Part shown: positions 40,937-50,041 of the stretch, one piece after another
How the letters are laid out: each line of letters starts with the position of its first letter
How positions within the stretch are numbered: the stretch's first letter is position 1
Assembly: GCA_963930055.1 (NCBI GenBank)
Contig: CAWVKS010000002.1
Coordinates: forward strand, 1-64,000
Direction of reading: 5' to 3'
From: Pullichristensenella sp963930055
Lineage (GTDB): Bacteria; Bacillota; Clostridia; Christensenellales; Aristaeellaceae
DNA length: 64,000 nucleotides
The notes under the pieces: model-generated
What the model was told of the DNA's origin: nothing
Databases searched by the model: none
Seen by the model: the letters and a program-made list of their open reading frames with translations, nothing else
Translations under genes and position numbers: made by a program

Positions 40937-41665
40937 TCAGTCTTTTAAGTAGTGCAGAAACGCGCTTTTGAACTGCGCGAGGCGATACTTGCTGATGGGC
41001 AGGCACTCGCCATTTCTGAGTCCCAGTTCGCAGTAGCGCACATGGCGCGCTTTCACAAGATTGACCAGCAGCGTCCTGTGGCAGCAGGCGAACTGGCCTT
41101 CCGGGAGCATGGCGGCGACCTGCGAAAGGGGCAGGCGCACTTCGCGGATCTCCCCGCCGAGGTGGAGGCGCACGCCCCTCTCCCTCGCTTCGGCGTAGAG
41201 CACGGCGGCGTGCGCGACGCTGCTCTGGCCGCTTGCGGTGGGCAAAGCGAGCGCGGAGCGCCCCGACCAGGCGGCACGGCAGTGCAAAAGCGCCTCCCGC
41301 AGCTTTTCAGGGTCCACCGGCTTGGCGAGATAGCGCGACGCCGCCACCTCGTAGCCCCGCAGCGCCATTTCCCGGTTGGAGGAAATGAAGATGATGGCGG
41401 CGTCCTCATGCCCCGCACGCAGCGCCGCGGCCAGCGCCATGCCGTCCATGCCCTCCATCATCACGTCCAGCAAAAGGACGTCGAACGCCCTGCCCGCGCG
41501 GATGGCCGCCAACAGCGCGGCGGCGCTCTCATAACCGGCGATCTCCGCCGCGATGCTTTCTTCGTGCAATATCGCTCCGGCCATCTGCTCGATCCGGGCG
41601 CGATCCGCCGCCTCGTCGTCGCAGACGGCGAGCCTCAGCGGGTCGGGGCGCGCTTGTGTCGGCAT
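40937..41665 (-). CDS. LytTR-family response regulator
   Basis: The protein has 242 residues. The receiver domain has LAVCDDEAADRARI, the phosphoacceptor in VLLLDVMMEGMDG and the conserved Lys in YLAKPVDPEKL. The C-terminal LytTR domain includes VLYAEARERGVRLHLGG, FACCHRTLLVNLVKARHVRY and LPISKYRLAQFKSAFLHYL. Regulators of this type often control surface or secreted products. The giant repeat protein at 30880-38619 starts beside its partner's gene. The gene is intact although the sensor gene is not. Confidence 0.9.
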   Translation of the reverse strand: MPTQARPDPLRLAVCDDEAADRARIEQMAGAILHEESIAAEIAGYESAAALLAAIRAGRAFDVLLLDVMMEGMDGMALAAALRAGHEDAAIIFISSNREMALRGYEVAASRYLAKPVDPEKLREALLHCRAAWSGRSALALPTASGQSSVAHAAVLYAEARERGVRLHLGGEIREVRLPLSQVAAMLPEGQFACCHRTLLVNLVKARHVRYCELGLRNGECLPISKYRLAQFKSAFLHYLKD

Positions 41666-41709
41666 GCGGAACCTCCTCGGAACGTTTCATCTCTAGATTT
41701 ACAAACAAC

Positions 41710-43461
41710 TCACAGTTCGTCCTCCGTGGCAAACTGGCTGTTGTAGAGTTCGGCGTAGAACCCGCCTTTTTGCAGCAATTCCTCGTGCCTGCCCTGCTCA
41801 ATGATGTGGCCGGCGCGCATGACGAGTATCTGGTCGGCCTCGCGGATGGTGGAGAGGCGGTGCGCGACGATGAAACTCGTGCGGCCCTGCATCAGCTGCG
41901 CGAAGGCGCGCTGTATGCGCTGCTCGGTGCGCGTGTCGATGGAGGACGTGGCTTCGTCGAGGATCAGCATCGGCGGGTGCGTGAGCATGACGCGGGCGAT
42001 GCAGAGAAGCTGCTTCTGGCCCTGCGAGATGTTGCCGCCGTCCTCGGAGATGACGGTATCGTAGCCGTCCGGCAGGCGCATGATGAAGCTGTGGGCGTGC
42101 GCCTCGCGGGCAGCGGCGATGATCTCGTCCTCCGTCGCGTCCGGGCGGCCGTAGGCGATGTTTTCACGGATGGTGCCGCTGCGCAGCCAGGTTTCCTGCA
42201 ACACCATGCCGTAGCTTGCGCGCAGGCTGTCGCGCGTGACGTCCATGACGGGATGGCCGTCGACGCGAATCTCCCCGCCACGCACGTCGTAAAAGCGCAT
42301 CAGCAGGTTGATGATCGTGGTCTTGCCACAACCCGTGGGGCCGACGATGGCCACGCGCTGGCCGGGGCGGGCGCGCAGGTTGAGGTTTTCGATCAGCGGG
42401 ACGTCCTCGCGGTAGCTGAAATCGACGTTTTCTATCTCCACGTCGCCCCGCGCGTTCTGAAGGATCGCGGCGTTTTCGGCGTCGGGCGTCTGTTCCTCAA
42501 AGTCGATGACCTCAAACACGCGGCGCGCCGAGGCCATGGCGCTCTGCAATTCCGCCACCACGCCGGAAATCTCGTTGAAAGGCTTGGTGTACTGGTTGGC
42601 GTAGGTCAAAAAGCAGGAGAGCGCGCCCACGGTCATGCCGCCGTCCAGCGCCAGCAGCGCGCCAAACAGGCACACCAGCGCGTAGACCACACCGTTGACA
42701 AAGCGCGTGCTGGGGTTGGTGATGGAGGAAAAGAAGATGGCGCGCAGGCTCTGTCCGCGCAGGCGCTCGTTGACCTGGTCGAAGGCGGCTTCATTCTCGC
42801 CTTCATGGCCGAAGGCTTTGACGACCTTCTGGTTGCCGACCATCTCTTCCACCAGCGCCGTCAATTCGCCGCGCGTGGCGCTCTGCAATTTGAACATGCT
42901 GAAGGTGCGGCGGGCGACGAAGTTGGCCACGAGCAGAGAAAGCGGCGTGACCACCACCACCACGGCTGCGATGCGCGCGTCGACGCTGAACATGAAGCCC
43001 AGCGTGCCCACGATGGTGATGACGCCGGAGAAGAGCTGCGTAAAGCCCATCAGCAGTCCTTCGGAAACCTGGTTGACGTCGGTGATGACGCGGCTCAATA
43101 TATCGCCGTGGCTGTTCATGTCAATGGTCTTGAGGGGCACGACCTCGATCTTGTCCATGGCCTGCAGGCGGATGTCGCGCGCCACACCGTAGGAGAGGCG
43201 GTTGGTGAACAGGCCCAGCAGGTACTGCGCCAGCGCTCCTACGCCGATGGTGACGAGCAACTGCGCGAGGATGGGCACAATGCGGGGAAAGTCCACGCTG
43301 TCCGGGCCGATAATGAAGTCGATGGCGTTGCCGGTGAGGATGGGCACGTAGAGCGTCGCCGCCACCGAAAGCAGGGAAAACAGCAGCACCAGCAGAAATG
43401 CCGAACGGTAAGGGGCGACATAGCCAAGGATGCGCTTCAGCGTTCCATCTTCGCGCTTCAT
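41710..43461 (-). CDS. ABC exporter subunit with canonical Walker B (consensus-type half)
   Basis: The protein has 583 residues: a six-helix transmembrane domain followed by an ATPase domain. Walker A is GPTGCGKTT, Walker B MLILDEATSSID with the catalytic Glu, and the switch His is in VAHRLST. The signature is altered to NISQGQKQ. Together with its neighbour it should form a heterodimer with one active and one degenerate ATP site. The start ATG at 43461 overlaps the stop of the neighbour (ATGA). The nearest TetR gene (45278) reads in the same direction, so a drug or lipid export role under TetR control is likely. Confidence 0.9.
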   Translation of the reverse strand: MKREDGTLKRILGYVAPYRSAFLLVLLFSLLSVAATLYVPILTGNAIDFIIGPDSVDFPRIVPILAQLLVTIGVGALAQYLLGLFTNRLSYGVARDIRLQAMDKIEVVPLKTIDMNSHGDILSRVITDVNQVSEGLLMGFTQLFSGVITIVGTLGFMFSVDARIAAVVVVVTPLSLLVANFVARRTFSMFKLQSATRGELTALVEEMVGNQKVVKAFGHEGENEAAFDQVNERLRGQSLRAIFFSSITNPSTRFVNGVVYALVCLFGALLALDGGMTVGALSCFLTYANQYTKPFNEISGVVAELQSAMASARRVFEVIDFEEQTPDAENAAILQNARGDVEIENVDFSYREDVPLIENLNLRARPGQRVAIVGPTGCGKTTIINLLMRFYDVRGGEIRVDGHPVMDVTRDSLRASYGMVLQETWLRSGTIRENIAYGRPDATEDEIIAAAREAHAHSFIMRLPDGYDTVISEDGGNISQGQKQLLCIARVMLTHPPMLILDEATSSIDTRTEQRIQRAFAQLMQGRTSFIVAHRLSTIREADQILVMRAGHIIEQGRHEELLQKGGFYAELYNSQFATEDEL

Positions 43462-45194
43462 GCTCCCTTCACCTCGCTTTCGGAGAGCTGGCTCAAGCAG
43501 ATCTCGCGGTAGACCGGACACGTCTCATAGAGTTCTTCGTGCTTGCCGATACCGGCCACGTGGCCGTCGTCCAATACGACGATCTTGTCCGCGCGGCGGA
43601 TGGTGGAAGCGCGTTGGGAGACGATGAACACGGACACGCCCTTCGTCTCGCGGCGGATGGCGGCGCGCAGGCGCGCGTCGGTGGCGAAGTCCAGCGCCGA
43701 GGCGCTATCGTCGAGGATGAGGATCTGCGCCTCGCGCACCAGCGCGCGGGCGATGGTCAGGCGCTGACGCTGACCGCCGGAGAGGTTGCGGCCGCCCTGC
43801 TCGATGATGGCGTCGAGGCCGCCCTCGCGCGCCTCGACAAAGTCCCTGGCCTGAGCGATGGCGAGCGCGCGCCAGATGTCCTCGTCCGTGGCCTCCGGGT
43901 TGCCCCAGCGCATGTTTTCGCGGATGGTGCCGCGGAAGAGCACCGCCTGTTGCGGCACCATGCCCACGCGCGCACGCAGGTCGGCGATGGGATAGTCGCG
44001 CACGTCCACGCCGTCTATGCGCACGCTGCCGGCAGTGGCGTCGTAAAAGCGCGGAATGAGGTTGACCAGCGCCGATTTGCCCGCGCCCGTGCCGCCGATG
44101 ACGCCGATGGTTTCTCCCGGCATGACGTCGAGGCAGACGTCCGTAAGCACGTTCTCCGCCGCGCCGCCGTATGCAAAGCAGGCGTGGTCAAAGGAAACGC
44201 GGGGCGCACCGGGAACGGGCTGCGGGGCCGACTTCGCGCTGTCCTCCACGCTGGGGCGCACCTCCAGCACTTCCTGGATGCGGGCGGCGGAGGCCGTACC
44301 GCGGGTGAAGTTGACGATGAGGTTGGCAAGCGCCACCAGGGCGATGAGGATCTGCGTAAGATAATTGACCAGCGCCACCACGTCGCCCTGCCCCACCTCG
44401 CCGGCGTTGACGCTCTTGCCGCCGAACCAGATGATGAGCACCACCGCCAGATCGACGATGACCATCGTCGCCGGGTTGAGCGCCGCGGAGATGCGTCCGG
44501 CGAACATCTGCAGGCGCATGAGGGAATCGGCGGTATCCTTGAAGCGGCCCGACTCCTCCTGCTGGCGGGAAAAGGCGCGGATGACGCGCGCGCCGGAAAG
44601 GTTTTCGCGCGTGAGCAGCGAAAGGCGATCCACGCCCGCCTGTATGCTTTTATAAAGGCGCAGAGAGCGGGAGATGACCAGATAGATGACAAGGCCGATG
44701 AGCGGCGTGGCGACGAGAAAGATGAGCGTCAATTTCACGCTGATGGTCAGCGCCATGATGATGGAACCGAGCACCACGAACGGCGAGCGCAGCAACAGGC
44801 GCAAAACCAGATTGACCCCCGCCTGCGCCTGGTCGACGTCGGCGGTCAGGCGGGTGATGAGGCCGCTGGAGCCGAGGCGGTCGAGTTCGGCGTGCGAAAG
44901 CGTGTTGACGTGCTTAAACAGCGCCGAGCGCACCGCCGCGCCGAAGCCCACCGCCGCCTTGGCGGCGAAGAACTGCGCCGTGATGGAGCAGACGAGGCCG
45001 AGCACGCCGAACATCACCATGATCAGCGCCGTGCGCCGCACCGCCGCCGCGTCGCCCGCGGGGATGGCCGTGTTGATGACGTCCGCCACCAGGAGCGGCA
45101 CGATCAACTCAAAGCAGGCCTCCAGCAGCTTGAACAGCGGGCCGACGATGCTTTCGAGTTTGTAATCCTTCAGATAGACCAGCAGTTTTTTCAT
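43458..45194 (-). CDS. ABC exporter subunit with degenerate Walker B (partner half)
   Basis: The protein has 578 residues with six N-terminal membrane helices and a C-terminal ATPase domain. Walker A is GGTGAGKSA and the signature is canonical (LSGGQRQRL). Walker B reads ILILDDSASALD, with Asp instead of the catalytic Glu, and the switch His is Gln (VSQRAST). This is the mirror image of its partner, as in characterised heterodimeric exporters such as TM287/288 and BmrCD. Only the composite site formed by this subunit's signature and the partner's Walker motifs should hydrolyse ATP efficiently. It is the first of the two exporter genes. Confidence 0.9.
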   Translation of the reverse strand: MKKLLVYLKDYKLESIVGPLFKLLEACFELIVPLLVADVINTAIPAGDAAAVRRTALIMVMFGVLGLVCSITAQFFAAKAAVGFGAAVRSALFKHVNTLSHAELDRLGSSGLITRLTADVDQAQAGVNLVLRLLLRSPFVVLGSIIMALTISVKLTLIFLVATPLIGLVIYLVISRSLRLYKSIQAGVDRLSLLTRENLSGARVIRAFSRQQEESGRFKDTADSLMRLQMFAGRISAALNPATMVIVDLAVVLIIWFGGKSVNAGEVGQGDVVALVNYLTQILIALVALANLIVNFTRGTASAARIQEVLEVRPSVEDSAKSAPQPVPGAPRVSFDHACFAYGGAAENVLTDVCLDVMPGETIGVIGGTGAGKSALVNLIPRFYDATAGSVRIDGVDVRDYPIADLRARVGMVPQQAVLFRGTIRENMRWGNPEATDEDIWRALAIAQARDFVEAREGGLDAIIEQGGRNLSGGQRQRLTIARALVREAQILILDDSASALDFATDARLRAAIRRETKGVSVFIVSQRASTIRRADKIVVLDDGHVAGIGKHEELYETCPVYREICLSQLSESEVKGA

Positions 45195-45277
45195 CGCTCT
45201 CTTCCCTGTGTGTGGTTTGTCTTATCAGTATAGCACGAAGGCGCGCCTGCTTCGGTGTGCCATCACACAAAATACCG

Positions 45278-45862
45278 TTAAGTCTTTGCTTTTGCCAGCG
45301 CGCTGGCGCCCTGAAGCATCAGTTTTTCAGCCAGGGCGGCGATGTCCTCGGCGCTGGTGGTCATGCCCTCGCGCAGCCAGCGGCGCAGAAGGCCGATGCA
45401 GCCTTCGCTGACGAAGGCGTAAAAGTAGGCGATCTCCTTGGGAGAGGCGCCGTGGAAGTAGCGGGAGTAGGCGCCAAAGCACTTCTCCCAGCCCATGTTG
45501 AGCATGCGCATGGCGAAGGATTTGTCGCCAAAATCGCCAAGCGTCACAATGCAGAGGTCGGCGTTGTCCTTGAGGCACTGGAAAAGCTCCGTGGAGATGC
45601 GCAGAGAGGAAACGTCCTTGCCGTCCGCGGGCAGAAGCGCGGAAAGCACCTCGTTGATCTCGGCAAGCATCTCGTCTTCCATCTGCACGAGCAGGTCGTG
45701 GACGCTTTGATAGTGCGCGTAGAACGTGCCGCGGTTGACGCCCGCCTTCTCGCACAATTCCTTGATGGAGATGCTCTGCACGGGCTTGACGCGCAAAAGG
45801 TCCGTGAACGCGCGACGAATGAGCATCTTCGTCACGCGCGTGCGATGGTCTTTTCCGGGCAT
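45278..45862 (-). CDS. TetR-family regulator
   Basis: The protein has 194 residues. The helix-turn-helix is SISIKELCEKAGVNRGTFYA near residues 30-50, followed by HYQSVHDLLVQME. The ligand domain has VTLGDFGDKSF and EGCIGLLRRWLREGM, as in the TetR subgroup with a C-terminal TetR_C-type helical bundle. I chose the ATG at 45862. It lies 83 bases upstream of the ABC exporter operon on the same strand, and a palindrome just upstream (45901) is a candidate operator. It probably represses itself and the exporter. Confidence 0.88.
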   Translation of the reverse strand: MPGKDHRTRVTKMLIRRAFTDLLRVKPVQSISIKELCEKAGVNRGTFYAHYQSVHDLLVQMEDEMLAEINEVLSALLPADGKDVSSLRISTELFQCLKDNADLCIVTLGDFGDKSFAMRMLNMGWEKCFGAYSRYFHGASPKEIAYFYAFVSEGCIGLLRRWLREGMTTSAEDIAALAEKLMLQGASALAKAKT

Positions 45863-45900
45863 GGAATCCCTCCTCAAAGCGCTCTTTTTTGTGTCGGCAG

Positions 45901-45933
45901 GCACAAATCGTACACTTTCTGTCGTATTTGTGC
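45901..45933. promoter_or_regulatory. Candidate TetR operator palindrome
   Basis: GCACAAAT at 45901-45908 and ATTTGTGC at 45926-45933 are perfect inverted copies, with further partial symmetry inside. The site is 38 bases upstream of the TetR start, between TetR and the divergent epimerase gene, so it could control both. Confidence 0.55.
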
Positions 45934-45970
45934 AGAAACCGCACATTTGGCGCGAAATTGCCGCTTGTGT

Positions 45971-45998
45971 TTGCCCGCTCGCTTTACTATACTACAAT
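45971..45998 (+). promoter_or_regulatory. Promoter of the epimerase gene
   Basis: TTGCCC (45971-45976) and TACAAT (45993-45998) are 16 bases apart, upstream of the ATG at 46051. Confidence 0.55.
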
Positions 45999-46050
45999 TA
46001 AGGAAGATAATCAACAAGGTTGTCTGATTTTTGGATCGGAGGCGATGCCC

Positions 46051-47112
46051 ATGGGCGTCACGTATATCGTCACCGGCGCGGCCGGACACCTCGGCGGCAC
46101 CATCGTGCGGCTGCTCTCGCAGACCGGACAGGAAGTGCGCGCCCTTTCGCTGGCCGGGGAAACGCAGCGCGCGCGGCGCGGCGTAAGCTGGTATACCGGC
46201 GACGTCCGCCGCACGGAGAGCCTGCGGGCGCTGTTTTCCGGGCTTGATGGGCGCGACGTCTACGTCATCCACGCCGCCGGGGTGGTGGACATCTCCGGGG
46301 AGATGTCCGCGCGCATGCGCGATGTGAACGTCGAGGGCACGAAGAACGTCATCGCCCTCTGTCGGGAGCACGCGGCGAAACGCCTCGTGTATGTCAGCAG
46401 CGTGCACGCCCTGCCGGAACGCGAGGACATGGGCGTGATGCGCGAGATCCAGTCCTTCTCCCCCGACCGGGTGACGGGCGGCTATGCCAAGACCAAGGCT
46501 GAGGCCACGCAGGCCGTGCTCGACGCGGCAGCGGCGGGTCTGGACGCGGTGGTGGTGCATCCCTCGGGCATCCTCGGGCCGTATGACGACGCGGGCAACC
46601 ATCTGGTGCAGGTCCTGCGCGACTATCTGCGCGGCAAGCTGCCCGCCTGCGTGCGCGGCGGCTACGATCTGGTGGATGTGCGCGACGTGGCGGCGGGTTG
46701 TATCCGCGCCGCCATGCGCGGGCGCAAGGGCGAGTGCTACATCCTCTCTAACCGCCATTATGAAGTCAGCGACATGCTCAAACTGGCGCGCGAAGCGGGC
46801 GGCGGGCGCAAATTGCCGGTGCTGCCGATGTGGATGGCGGAGGCTGCTGTTCCCCTGCTCGGCTGGGTCGCAAAGCTCTGCCATCAGCGGCCTCTCTACA
46901 CGCGCTATTCCCTCTACGCCCTCAAGAGCAACGACCGCTTCGACCACGACAAGGCCACCGCAGAACTCAACTACCGCCCGCGCGACCTGCGCGCCACCAT
47001 CCGCGACACGGTGCGCTATCTGAAGGCGCGGCAAACGCCGACCGTGCGCGTGCGCGCCGGCGAGAGGCTGCGCGCGCTGTTGAAGCTGCCGAAGCGGAGC
47101 CGGGCGTGCTGA
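46051..47112 (+). CDS. NAD-dependent epimerase/dehydratase-family protein
   Basis: The protein has 353 residues and is an extended short-chain dehydrogenase. The dinucleotide motif is YIVTGAAGHLGG at the N terminus. The catalytic part has YVSSVHALPE and the YxxxK motif as YAKTK. A structural similarity to dihydroflavonol reductase-like proteins is suggested by HPSGILGPYD. The substrate is unknown. I prefer the ATG at 46051, 9 bases after GGAGG, over the one at 46045. The gene stands alone, divergent to the TetR gene and followed by a terminator. Confidence 0.85.
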   Translation: MGVTYIVTGAAGHLGGTIVRLLSQTGQEVRALSLAGETQRARRGVSWYTGDVRRTESLRALFSGLDGRDVYVIHAAGVVDISGEMSARMRDVNVEGTKNVIALCREHAAKRLVYVSSVHALPEREDMGVMREIQSFSPDRVTGGYAKTKAEATQAVLDAAAAGLDAVVVHPSGILGPYDDAGNHLVQVLRDYLRGKLPACVRGGYDLVDVRDVAAGCIRAAMRGRKGECYILSNRHYEVSDMLKLAREAGGGRKLPVLPMWMAEAAVPLLGWVAKLCHQRPLYTRYSLYALKSNDRFDHDKATAELNYRPRDLRATIRDTVRYLKARQTPTVRVRAGERLRALLKLPKRSRAC

Positions 47113-47132
47113 ACGCTCTGACAGACCATTTT

Positions 47133-47161
47133 GCCCCGTTGCGTTCGCGCGGGGCTTTTTT
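47133..47161 (+). terminator. Terminator of the epimerase gene
   Basis: GCCCCG and CGGGGC pair around a short GC-rich loop and are followed by TTTTTT. The hairpin starts 20 bases after the stop codon. Confidence 0.85.
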
Positions 47162-47216
47162 GTGCTTTGGCTTCGCCTTTCTGATCGATTTTTAATGCGC
47201 CGCAACTTTGGCGCGC

Positions 47217-47245
47217 TTGACAACGCCCGCGCGCCGCGCGATAAT
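47217..47245 (+). promoter_or_regulatory. Promoter of the pseudouridine synthase operon
   Basis: TTGACA (47217-47222) and GATAAT (47240-47245) are exactly 17 bases apart, 28 bases upstream of the GTG at 47273. Confidence 0.75.
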
Positions 47246-47272
47246 GAAGGAAAACGTCCGGGAGGTGTTTGC

Positions 47273-47980
47273 GTGGCGGAGATCGTGCAGGCGGGAAGGT
47301 TTTCTATCCCCGTCCTTTACGAGGACAACCATCTGCTGGTGGCCGTCAAGCCGCCGAATTTGCCTTCGCAAGCGGACAGTTCCGGCGACGAGGATCTTTT
47401 GGGTATTCTCAAGGGGTATATTGGGAAAAAATATCAGAAGCCGGGCAATGTCTATCTCGGCCTTGTGCATCGCCTCGACCGGCCCGTGGGCGGGGCGATG
47501 GTCTTTGCCCGCACTTCGAAGGCGGCGGCGCGGCTTTCCAGAGACTTTGCCGCCCACGCGCAGGACAGGCGCTATCTGGCCGTTCTGCAGGGCGAGCTGC
47601 GGGAAGAACGCGCCATGGAGGACTGGCTTTTGAAGGGCGCGGACGGCATGGTGCGCGTGGTCGGCCCCGATGCGGCGGGAGCGAAGCGGGCGCTGCTGAC
47701 TTCGCGGCCGCTGGCCGTTCGCGGCGGACGCACGCTGACGGAAGTGACGCTTGGAACCGGGCGCTCACATCAGATCCGCGTGCAGCACGCGCACGCCGGC
47801 TTCCCGCTCTGGGGCGACGCGCGCTACGGCGGCGGCCGGCCCGGGGAGCAGATCGCACTCTGGGCGTACCGGCTGGGCTTTGAGCACCCCACGCGGCACG
47901 AGCAACTCTCCTTTACCGCCCCGCCGCCCGACAGCGGCGCGTGGCGCGACTTTCAGGATGCGATCAAGGAGTTTTTATGA
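47273..47980 (+). CDS. RluA-family pseudouridine synthase
   Basis: This enzyme converts uridine to pseudouridine in rRNA or tRNA. The catalytic motif GLVHRLDRPVGG holds the essential Asp near residue 69. VLYEDNHLLVAVKPP at the N terminus and GRSHQIRVQHAHAGFPLWGD in the second half are typical of the family. No S4 domain is present, and the length of 235 residues fits the short RluA-type enzymes. I chose the GTG at 47273, 7 bases after GGGAGG. It overlaps the next gene by ATGA and begins a run of co-directional genes to 50604. Confidence 0.9.
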   Translation: MAEIVQAGRFSIPVLYEDNHLLVAVKPPNLPSQADSSGDEDLLGILKGYIGKKYQKPGNVYLGLVHRLDRPVGGAMVFARTSKAAARLSRDFAAHAQDRRYLAVLQGELREERAMEDWLLKGADGMVRVVGPDAAGAKRALLTSRPLAVRGGRTLTEVTLGTGRSHQIRVQHAHAGFPLWGDARYGGGRPGEQIALWAYRLGFEHPTRHEQLSFTAPPPDSGAWRDFQDAIKEFL

Positions 47981-48321
47981 CCAGAACGACGCGCTATGGT
48001 TTTATATTTCTCTGCTGCCTGTTGGCCATTCCCACCTGCGTATACGGTTTCGGCCTTCTCTACGCGGAGGAGCCGTATTTCGCCGTGGCCGCGGGAGCGC
48101 TTTTGGGCTGCGCGCATCTGGTGCTGCGGCCGCTTCTGCGCTTCGTTACCCGGCCCATCGGCTGTCTGACCTTCGGGCTTTCGACCTTTGCCATCGACGT
48201 GGGGCTCATCTACGGCTGCGCGTATTTTCTCGACGGCTTCGCCGTACCGGAGCTGCTCGACGCCGTGCTCGCGGCCATACTGGTCAACGCCGCCTGCTGG
48301 ATCGTCGGCGGGCGGCATTAG
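47977..48321 (+). CDS. Four-helix membrane protein (phage-holin-4 / DUF-type)
   Basis: The protein has 114 residues with four hydrophobic helices: FIFLCCLLAIPTCVYGFGLL, AVAAGALLGCAHLVLRPL, CLTFGLSTFAIDVGLIYGC and LLDAVLAAILVNAACWIVGG. The LVLRPLLRFVTRPI segment with FGLSTFAIDV matches the mycobacterial-phage-holin-4 family of small bacterial membrane proteins, which are mostly chromosomal and of unknown role. It overlaps the pseudouridine synthase gene (ATGA). The stop is TAG, followed directly by the ribosome site of cobO, which shows that TAG works as a normal stop here. Confidence 0.75.
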   Translation: MTRTTRYGFIFLCCLLAIPTCVYGFGLLYAEEPYFAVAAGALLGCAHLVLRPLLRFVTRPIGCLTFGLSTFAIDVGLIYGCAYFLDGFAVPELLDAVLAAILVNAACWIVGGRH

Positions 48322-48330
48322 GAGGGACGC

Positions 48331-48843
48331 ATGGGACTTGTACATATCTACTTCGGCGACGGCAAGGGCAAGACTACAGCGGCGCTGGGGCTGGCGCTGC
48401 GGGCGCTGGGCGACGGCTTTCGCGTGTGCGTCTGCCAGTTCCTGAAGGGCGCAAAGAGCGGCGAAATCGATGCGCTGGAGCGTTTTGAAGGCGCCGTTCT
48501 GCTGCGCGCGGAGGAACGCTCCGGCAAGTTCCTCTGGCAAATGAACGAAAACGAGCGCGCGGAATGCCTCGCGCGGCAAAGGGAGCTGCTCGAGCGCGCG
48601 GCGGCCACGGAAGCCGATCTCTACGTGCTCGACGAAGCGCTCGACGCCGTGCAGGTCGGGGCGTTTTCGCTGGACGCGCTCCTTGAGCGGACGGAGGCCC
48701 TGCGCGAGCGCGCGGAAATCGTCATTACGGGCCATGAGGCCCCGGAGGCGCTGCTTTCCAGAGCGGATTACATAACGCGCATGCAAAAGCTCCGCCATCC
48801 CTATGACCATGGCGTCCGTGCCCGGCGCGGCATAGAGTACTGA
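48331..48843 (+). CDS. cobO: Cob(I)yrinic acid a,c-diamide adenosyltransferase
   Basis: This enzyme adds the adenosyl group of coenzyme B12 using ATP. The P-loop is FGDGKGKTTAALGLALRA at residues 8-25. VCVCQFLKGAKSGE and LYVLDEALDAVQVG follow, and then ITGHEAPEALLSRADYITRM. The length of 170 residues is normal for the CobO/BtuR type. No other cobalamin gene and no visible B12 riboswitch lies nearby, so salvage rather than full synthesis may be served. The ribosome site GGAGG lies just after the stop of the previous gene. Confidence 0.92.
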   Translation: MGLVHIYFGDGKGKTTAALGLALRALGDGFRVCVCQFLKGAKSGEIDALERFEGAVLLRAEERSGKFLWQMNENERAECLARQRELLERAAATEADLYVLDEALDAVQVGAFSLDALLERTEALRERAEIVITGHEAPEALLSRADYITRMQKLRHPYDHGVRARRGIEY

Positions 48844-48856
48844 CGGAGGGAAAGAC

Positions 48857-50041
48857 ATGATCCGTTTTCTGGCAAAGATATTGATGGACGATCCCGATAA
48901 ATACGATGATCCGGGCGTGCGCCGCGTCTACGGCATGCTCTGCGGCGCGGTGGGCATCGGTCTGAACATACTTTTGTTTGCGGCCAAGTATCTGGCGGGG
49001 CTGCTCTCCCACTCCATCGCCATCACCGCCGACGCCTTCAACAACCTCTCGGACGCCGGTTCGTCGGTCATCACGCTGCTGGGTTTCAAGATCGCCGGGC
49101 GCAAGGCCGACAGCGAGCATCCGTTCGGGCACGGACAGGCGGAATATGTGGCGGGGCTGATCGTGGCCATCGTCATCATCTTTATGGGCTTTGATCTGGC
49201 CAAGACCTCGGTGCAGAAGATCTTTTCGCCCGAACCGGTGGAGTTCAGCCTTATTTCCACCTGCATACTCGGCGCGTCCATACTGGTCAAGCTCTACATG
49301 TGGTTCTACAACCGCCGCGTCAGCAGGAAAATCGACTCTGCGGCCATGGGCGCAACGGCGACGGACAGCCTGAGCGACGCCTGCGCCACGCTGGCGGTGC
49401 TCATTTCCACGTTCATCGCCCGTTTCACCGGCGTCAACATCGACGCCTACGCCGGCGCGCTGGTGGCGCTGCTCATCCTCTGGGGCGGCTACAATGCCGC
49501 CAAGGACACCATCACGCCCCTGCTGGGCCGCGCGCCCGACCCGGAACTGGTGCGCCGCATACGCGCCATCGTCAAGGAGTACAAGGAGGTCATCGGCGTA
49601 CACGACCTGATCGTGCACGAATACGGCGCGGGCAATCTGATGGTGTCTCTGCACGCTGAAGTGCCATCGGACGGCGACATAAACGAATTGCACGATGTGA
49701 TCGACACCATCGAGCAGCGCCTAAAGACGGAACTTCACTGCCACGCCGTCATCCACATGGATCCTTTGGACACCAACGATTCGCTGGTGGGCGAGACGCG
49801 CGGCAAAGTGCAGGAAGCCGTGCGCGCGGCGCTGGACGCGCCCGTGAGCATCCACGATTTTCGCATGGTGACCGGGCCGACGCACACCAACGTCATCTTC
49901 GACGCGGTGATCCCCAACGAACTCTCCATCTCCGACGAGCAGGCGCGCAAGGAGATCGTGCAGGCGGTCTCGAAGCTGCCGGGGCACTACAACGCCGTGG
50001 TCACCATCGACAAGCCCTATCTGGGCGAGGAAATGCCGTGA
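48857..50041 (+). CDS. Cation diffusion facilitator (CDF) efflux protein
   Basis: The protein has 394 residues with six membrane helices and a long C-terminal cytoplasmic part. Metal-site motifs are ADAFNNLSDAGSS in helix 2 and TDSLSDACAT in helix 5, with HPFGHGQAEYVAGL between. The DxxxD pattern rather than HxxxD suggests manganese or iron rather than zinc. The extra C-terminal region has two CDF-dimerisation-like repeats. It exports divalent metal in exchange for protons. The gene follows cobO by 13 bases. Confidence 0.9.
   Translation: MIRFLAKILMDDPDKYDDPGVRRVYGMLCGAVGIGLNILLFAAKYLAGLLSHSIAITADAFNNLSDAGSSVITLLGFKIAGRKADSEHPFGHGQAEYVAGLIVAIVIIFMGFDLAKTSVQKIFSPEPVEFSLISTCILGASILVKLYMWFYNRRVSRKIDSAAMGATATDSLSDACATLAVLISTFIARFTGVNIDAYAGALVALLILWGGYNAAKDTITPLLGRAPDPELVRRIRAIVKEYKEVIGVHDLIVHEYGAGNLMVSLHAEVPSDGDINELHDVIDTIEQRLKTELHCHAVIHMDPLDTNDSLVGETRGKVQEAVRAALDAPVSIHDFRMVTGPTHTNVIFDAVIPNELSISDEQARKEIVQAVSKLPGHYNAVVTIDKPYLGEEMP

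Noticed and set aside
47977..48321. Phage lysis gene (holin)
   Set aside because: The family name refers to phage, but members are common chromosomal membrane proteins. No endolysin or phage gene is nearby.
48200..48340. Cobalamin riboswitch upstream of cobO
   Set aside because: cobO starts 10 bases after the previous gene's stop, leaving no room, and no conserved riboswitch core is visible.
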